Shown: positions 62,084 to 64,000 of the stretch, piece after piece
Layout: each line of letters begins with the position of its first letter
Position numbering within the stretch: the stretch's first letter is position 1
DNA from: Bacteroidota bacterium
GTDB taxonomy: Bacteria > Bacteroidota > Bacteroidia > AKYH767-A > OLB10
NCBI GenBank assembly: GCA_025352785.1
Contig: JANXSD010000157.1
Location: 1-64,000 of the forward strand
Length of the DNA: 64,000 nt
Direction of reading: 5' to 3'
Program-made: the position numbers and the translations under genes
Notes under the pieces: generated by a model
Databases searched by the model: none
Told to the model about the DNA's origin: nothing
The model's input: the letters and a program-made list of their open reading frames with translations, nothing else

Positions 62084-62132
62084 TAGCACCTAATCTTGGA
62101 GTACCTTATGTATTTTTACCTCCTTCAATAAA

Positions 62133-63554
62133 ATGATCGATACAAATACGGTTGCTCGCCCTACGCTTCAATTTTATTGGCTAAGTGTATTGCTTTTTCT
62201 TTGCATTGCTCTTTTAACATGTAGGTTGTTTGGCTTTAATGGACTTTATGGTCAGGATAGTCATGAATACTTACGGTATGCGATGGCAATAAAACTTTAT
62301 CTTAATGGTGGTCCAGATGCTGGTAATTTTTTATGGCCTGTTGTTTATCCATTAGTTGTTGCATTGCTATCGTTTTTAGCTCCAATAAAAATATGCTTGC
62401 AAGTAGTCAGTATTTTTTCCGTTGCTGTATGCTATTTATATTTCGGTAAATCACTAAATCTATTGTATCCTAAAGGTACGCAACGACAACGACTTGCATT
62501 TGTATGTTTGTTATGCTCACCATTTTTTTTACGTACGTCTGTACTTGCAATGTCAGACATGCTATGTTGCGCTTTACTTTCCGCTTTTTATTTTCACCTT
62601 ATAAAAGTGGAGAAATATCATAACAAAAAATCACTAATCATTGCTGTAGCACTTGCAATTGTTGTTGTTCAAGTAAGATATGCTGCAATTATTTTATTAC
62701 TTCCGATCATTCCAATAATAATAAAAAATATACGTCAACATCATACAATCATCTTAGCAATTTTTGCTGCTTTTATAATTTCATTGTCTCCATCCTTTTT
62801 TCTGCGACCAGAACTTAATACGGGATTCATACATCACCCTTGGCTGATAAACTGGTCGCCAATGAATTTATTGAAACAAGATTTCAATAAATTAGATGGA
62901 ACATTACATTATACTTTCCCGAATATTATATATGTTTTTGCACTCTTTGTACATCCAGGGTTTTGTTTCTTTCTACCTATTATGTGCTACTTTATGTGGA
63001 AAATTATTCCCAACATCTCACCTTGGTGGAACGCAAGTATACTTATATATTTATTTTTTCTAGGAGGAATTCCATTTCAAAATTTACGTTTTTTATTACT
63101 CGTATTTCCATTAATTCTCCTAGTAATTTATTCCAGATTTGAAGTTGCATTTAACCATTTAAAAAATAGGACGGCACGGTTGTTTCTTCGGTTAGGAGTC
63201 TTCCTCTTACAAGCAGGCTGTGCATATCGTGCAATAAGGTCATTCTATAGCTTCCAACAAGAAGAATTGATGATTTCGAAAGCGCTTAACGAAATGCCAA
63301 CTTCAACAGCATATACGTTTGCTTTAGATGGTGCTCTGCGAACGTATGAAATAAAACATAAAATAATTAATATAGGGTCGCTGAAAGATGCAATCTTAAT
63401 AAGTGGAAGTTTGTTCTTATATAACCCAACAAGGTTTAAGGATCAATTCAGCAACAAACCTCCGGGAATAATTTATACAAACTTAATTCAACAGAACAAG
63501 TTGGAATATTTAAAACCATTACAAAATGGATGGGAACTATACGAAATCAAATAA
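62133..63554 (+). CDS. Polytopic membrane protein, probable glycosyltransferase family 39/ArnT-like
   Basis: 473 aa; multi-TM with early GLYGQDSHEYLRYAMAIKLYLNGGPDAGNFLWPVVYPLVVALLS resembling GT-C acidic loop motifs. Confidence 0.65.
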   Translation: MIDTNTVARPTLQFYWLSVLLFLCIALLTCRLFGFNGLYGQDSHEYLRYAMAIKLYLNGGPDAGNFLWPVVYPLVVALLSFLAPIKICLQVVSIFSVAVCYLYFGKSLNLLYPKGTQRQRLAFVCLLCSPFFLRTSVLAMSDMLCCALLSAFYFHLIKVEKYHNKKSLIIAVALAIVVVQVRYAAIILLLPIIPIIIKNIRQHHTIILAIFAAFIISLSPSFFLRPELNTGFIHHPWLINWSPMNLLKQDFNKLDGTLHYTFPNIIYVFALFVHPGFCFFLPIMCYFMWKIIPNISPWWNASILIYLFFLGGIPFQNLRFLLLVFPLILLVIYSRFEVAFNHLKNRTARLFLRLGVFLLQAGCAYRAIRSFYSFQQEELMISKALNEMPTSTAYTFALDGALRTYEIKHKIINIGSLKDAILISGSLFLYNPTRFKDQFSNKPPGIIYTNLIQQNKLEYLKPLQNGWELYEIK

Positions 63555-64000
63555 ACATTTAGTACTAATTACGCCAGGTTTTCCAGGTAACGAAGCTGAT
63601 GCAAACTGTCTACCTTGGCTTACAGGTTTTATCTTAGCACTCGCTAACGATATTGGCAAGGAAAATATTACTGTCTTATCATTGCAACATCCATTTCAAG
63701 AAGGTTGGTATACATGGAATAAAATTAAGGTGTATAGTGCTGGTGGTAAAAATAAAAAAGGAATTTACAGATTTTTTACATTCAGAAAAATAAAAAATGC
63801 GTTTCAAAAAATTCGCAAACAACATCCAGAAATTATAATACATAGTTGTTGGTTAACTGCTACTGCATGGATTGGAAATCAATTTTCAAGTAAGTATGGT
63901 TATCCACATATTGCAAGCATTTTCGGACAAGACGCATTACCAAGTAATAGTTATTTATCATTACTAAATAATACATCAACAAAAATAATTGCTAACTCCG
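63526..64000 (+). CDS. Glycosyltransferase (GT4-like) N-terminal part, truncated by window end
   Basis: Open frame from ATG 63526: MDGNYTKSNKHLVLITPGFPGNEADANCLPWLTGFILALAND...IHSCWLTATAWIGNQFSSKYGYPHIASIFGQDALPSN; overlaps previous CDS by 29 nt; no stop in window so not in ORF track. Confidence 0.75.
   Translation, partial: MDGNYTKSNKHLVLITPGFPGNEADANCLPWLTGFILALANDIGKENITVLSLQHPFQEGWYTWNKIKVYSAGGKNKKGIYRFFTFRKIKNAFQKIRKQHPEIIIHSCWLTATAWIGNQFSSKYGYPHIASIFGQDALPSNSYLSLLNNTSTKIIANS

Overview
This is a 64 kb window of an AT-rich Bacteroidota (Bacteroidetes) chromosome. Positions 1-14.8 kb (minus strand) hold the canonical transcription/translation block: rpoC (truncated at the window edge), rpoB, rplL, rplJ, rplA, rplK, nusG, secE, tRNA-Trp, tuf, tRNA-Thr(GGT), tRNA-Gly(TCC), tRNA-Tyr(GTA), tRNA-Thr(TGT), hpf/raiA, a xerC-type recombinase and rpsU. 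The rest is mostly chromosomal housekeeping and accessory genes: an orphan hybrid histidine kinase, an M3 peptidase, a split fatty-acid beta-oxidation module, MsrB followed by a cytochrome b / Moco-oxidoreductase pair, a sterol desaturase-family protein, Sua5/YrdC, a DUF2723 protein, a predicted aminopeptidase, Glu dehydrogenase, Psd, two adjacent T9SS-type secreted proteins, a VWA protein, futalosine hydrolase, a PTPS/FolE pair, FabD, PurB, a LutA-like protein, a UMF1/Atg22-like MFS protein, a PKD lipoprotein, aconitase, a cysteine-ladder LRR protein with a T9SS tail, a dienelactone hydrolase, an EVE protein, a TonB-dependent receptor and the start of a glycan/glycosyltransferase locus. I see no CRISPR array, prophage, IS element or recognisable defence island. 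The items most worth a second look are the 28-bp snap-back palindrome spanning the purB stop codon with an adjacent 70-bp tandem repeat, the LRR protein with an invariant Cys every ~20 residues, the MsrB/cyt b/Moco gene group, the CX5HGH PTPS beside folE, and a perfect hairpin between rplL and rpoB. None of these is proven to be a new system from sequence alone.
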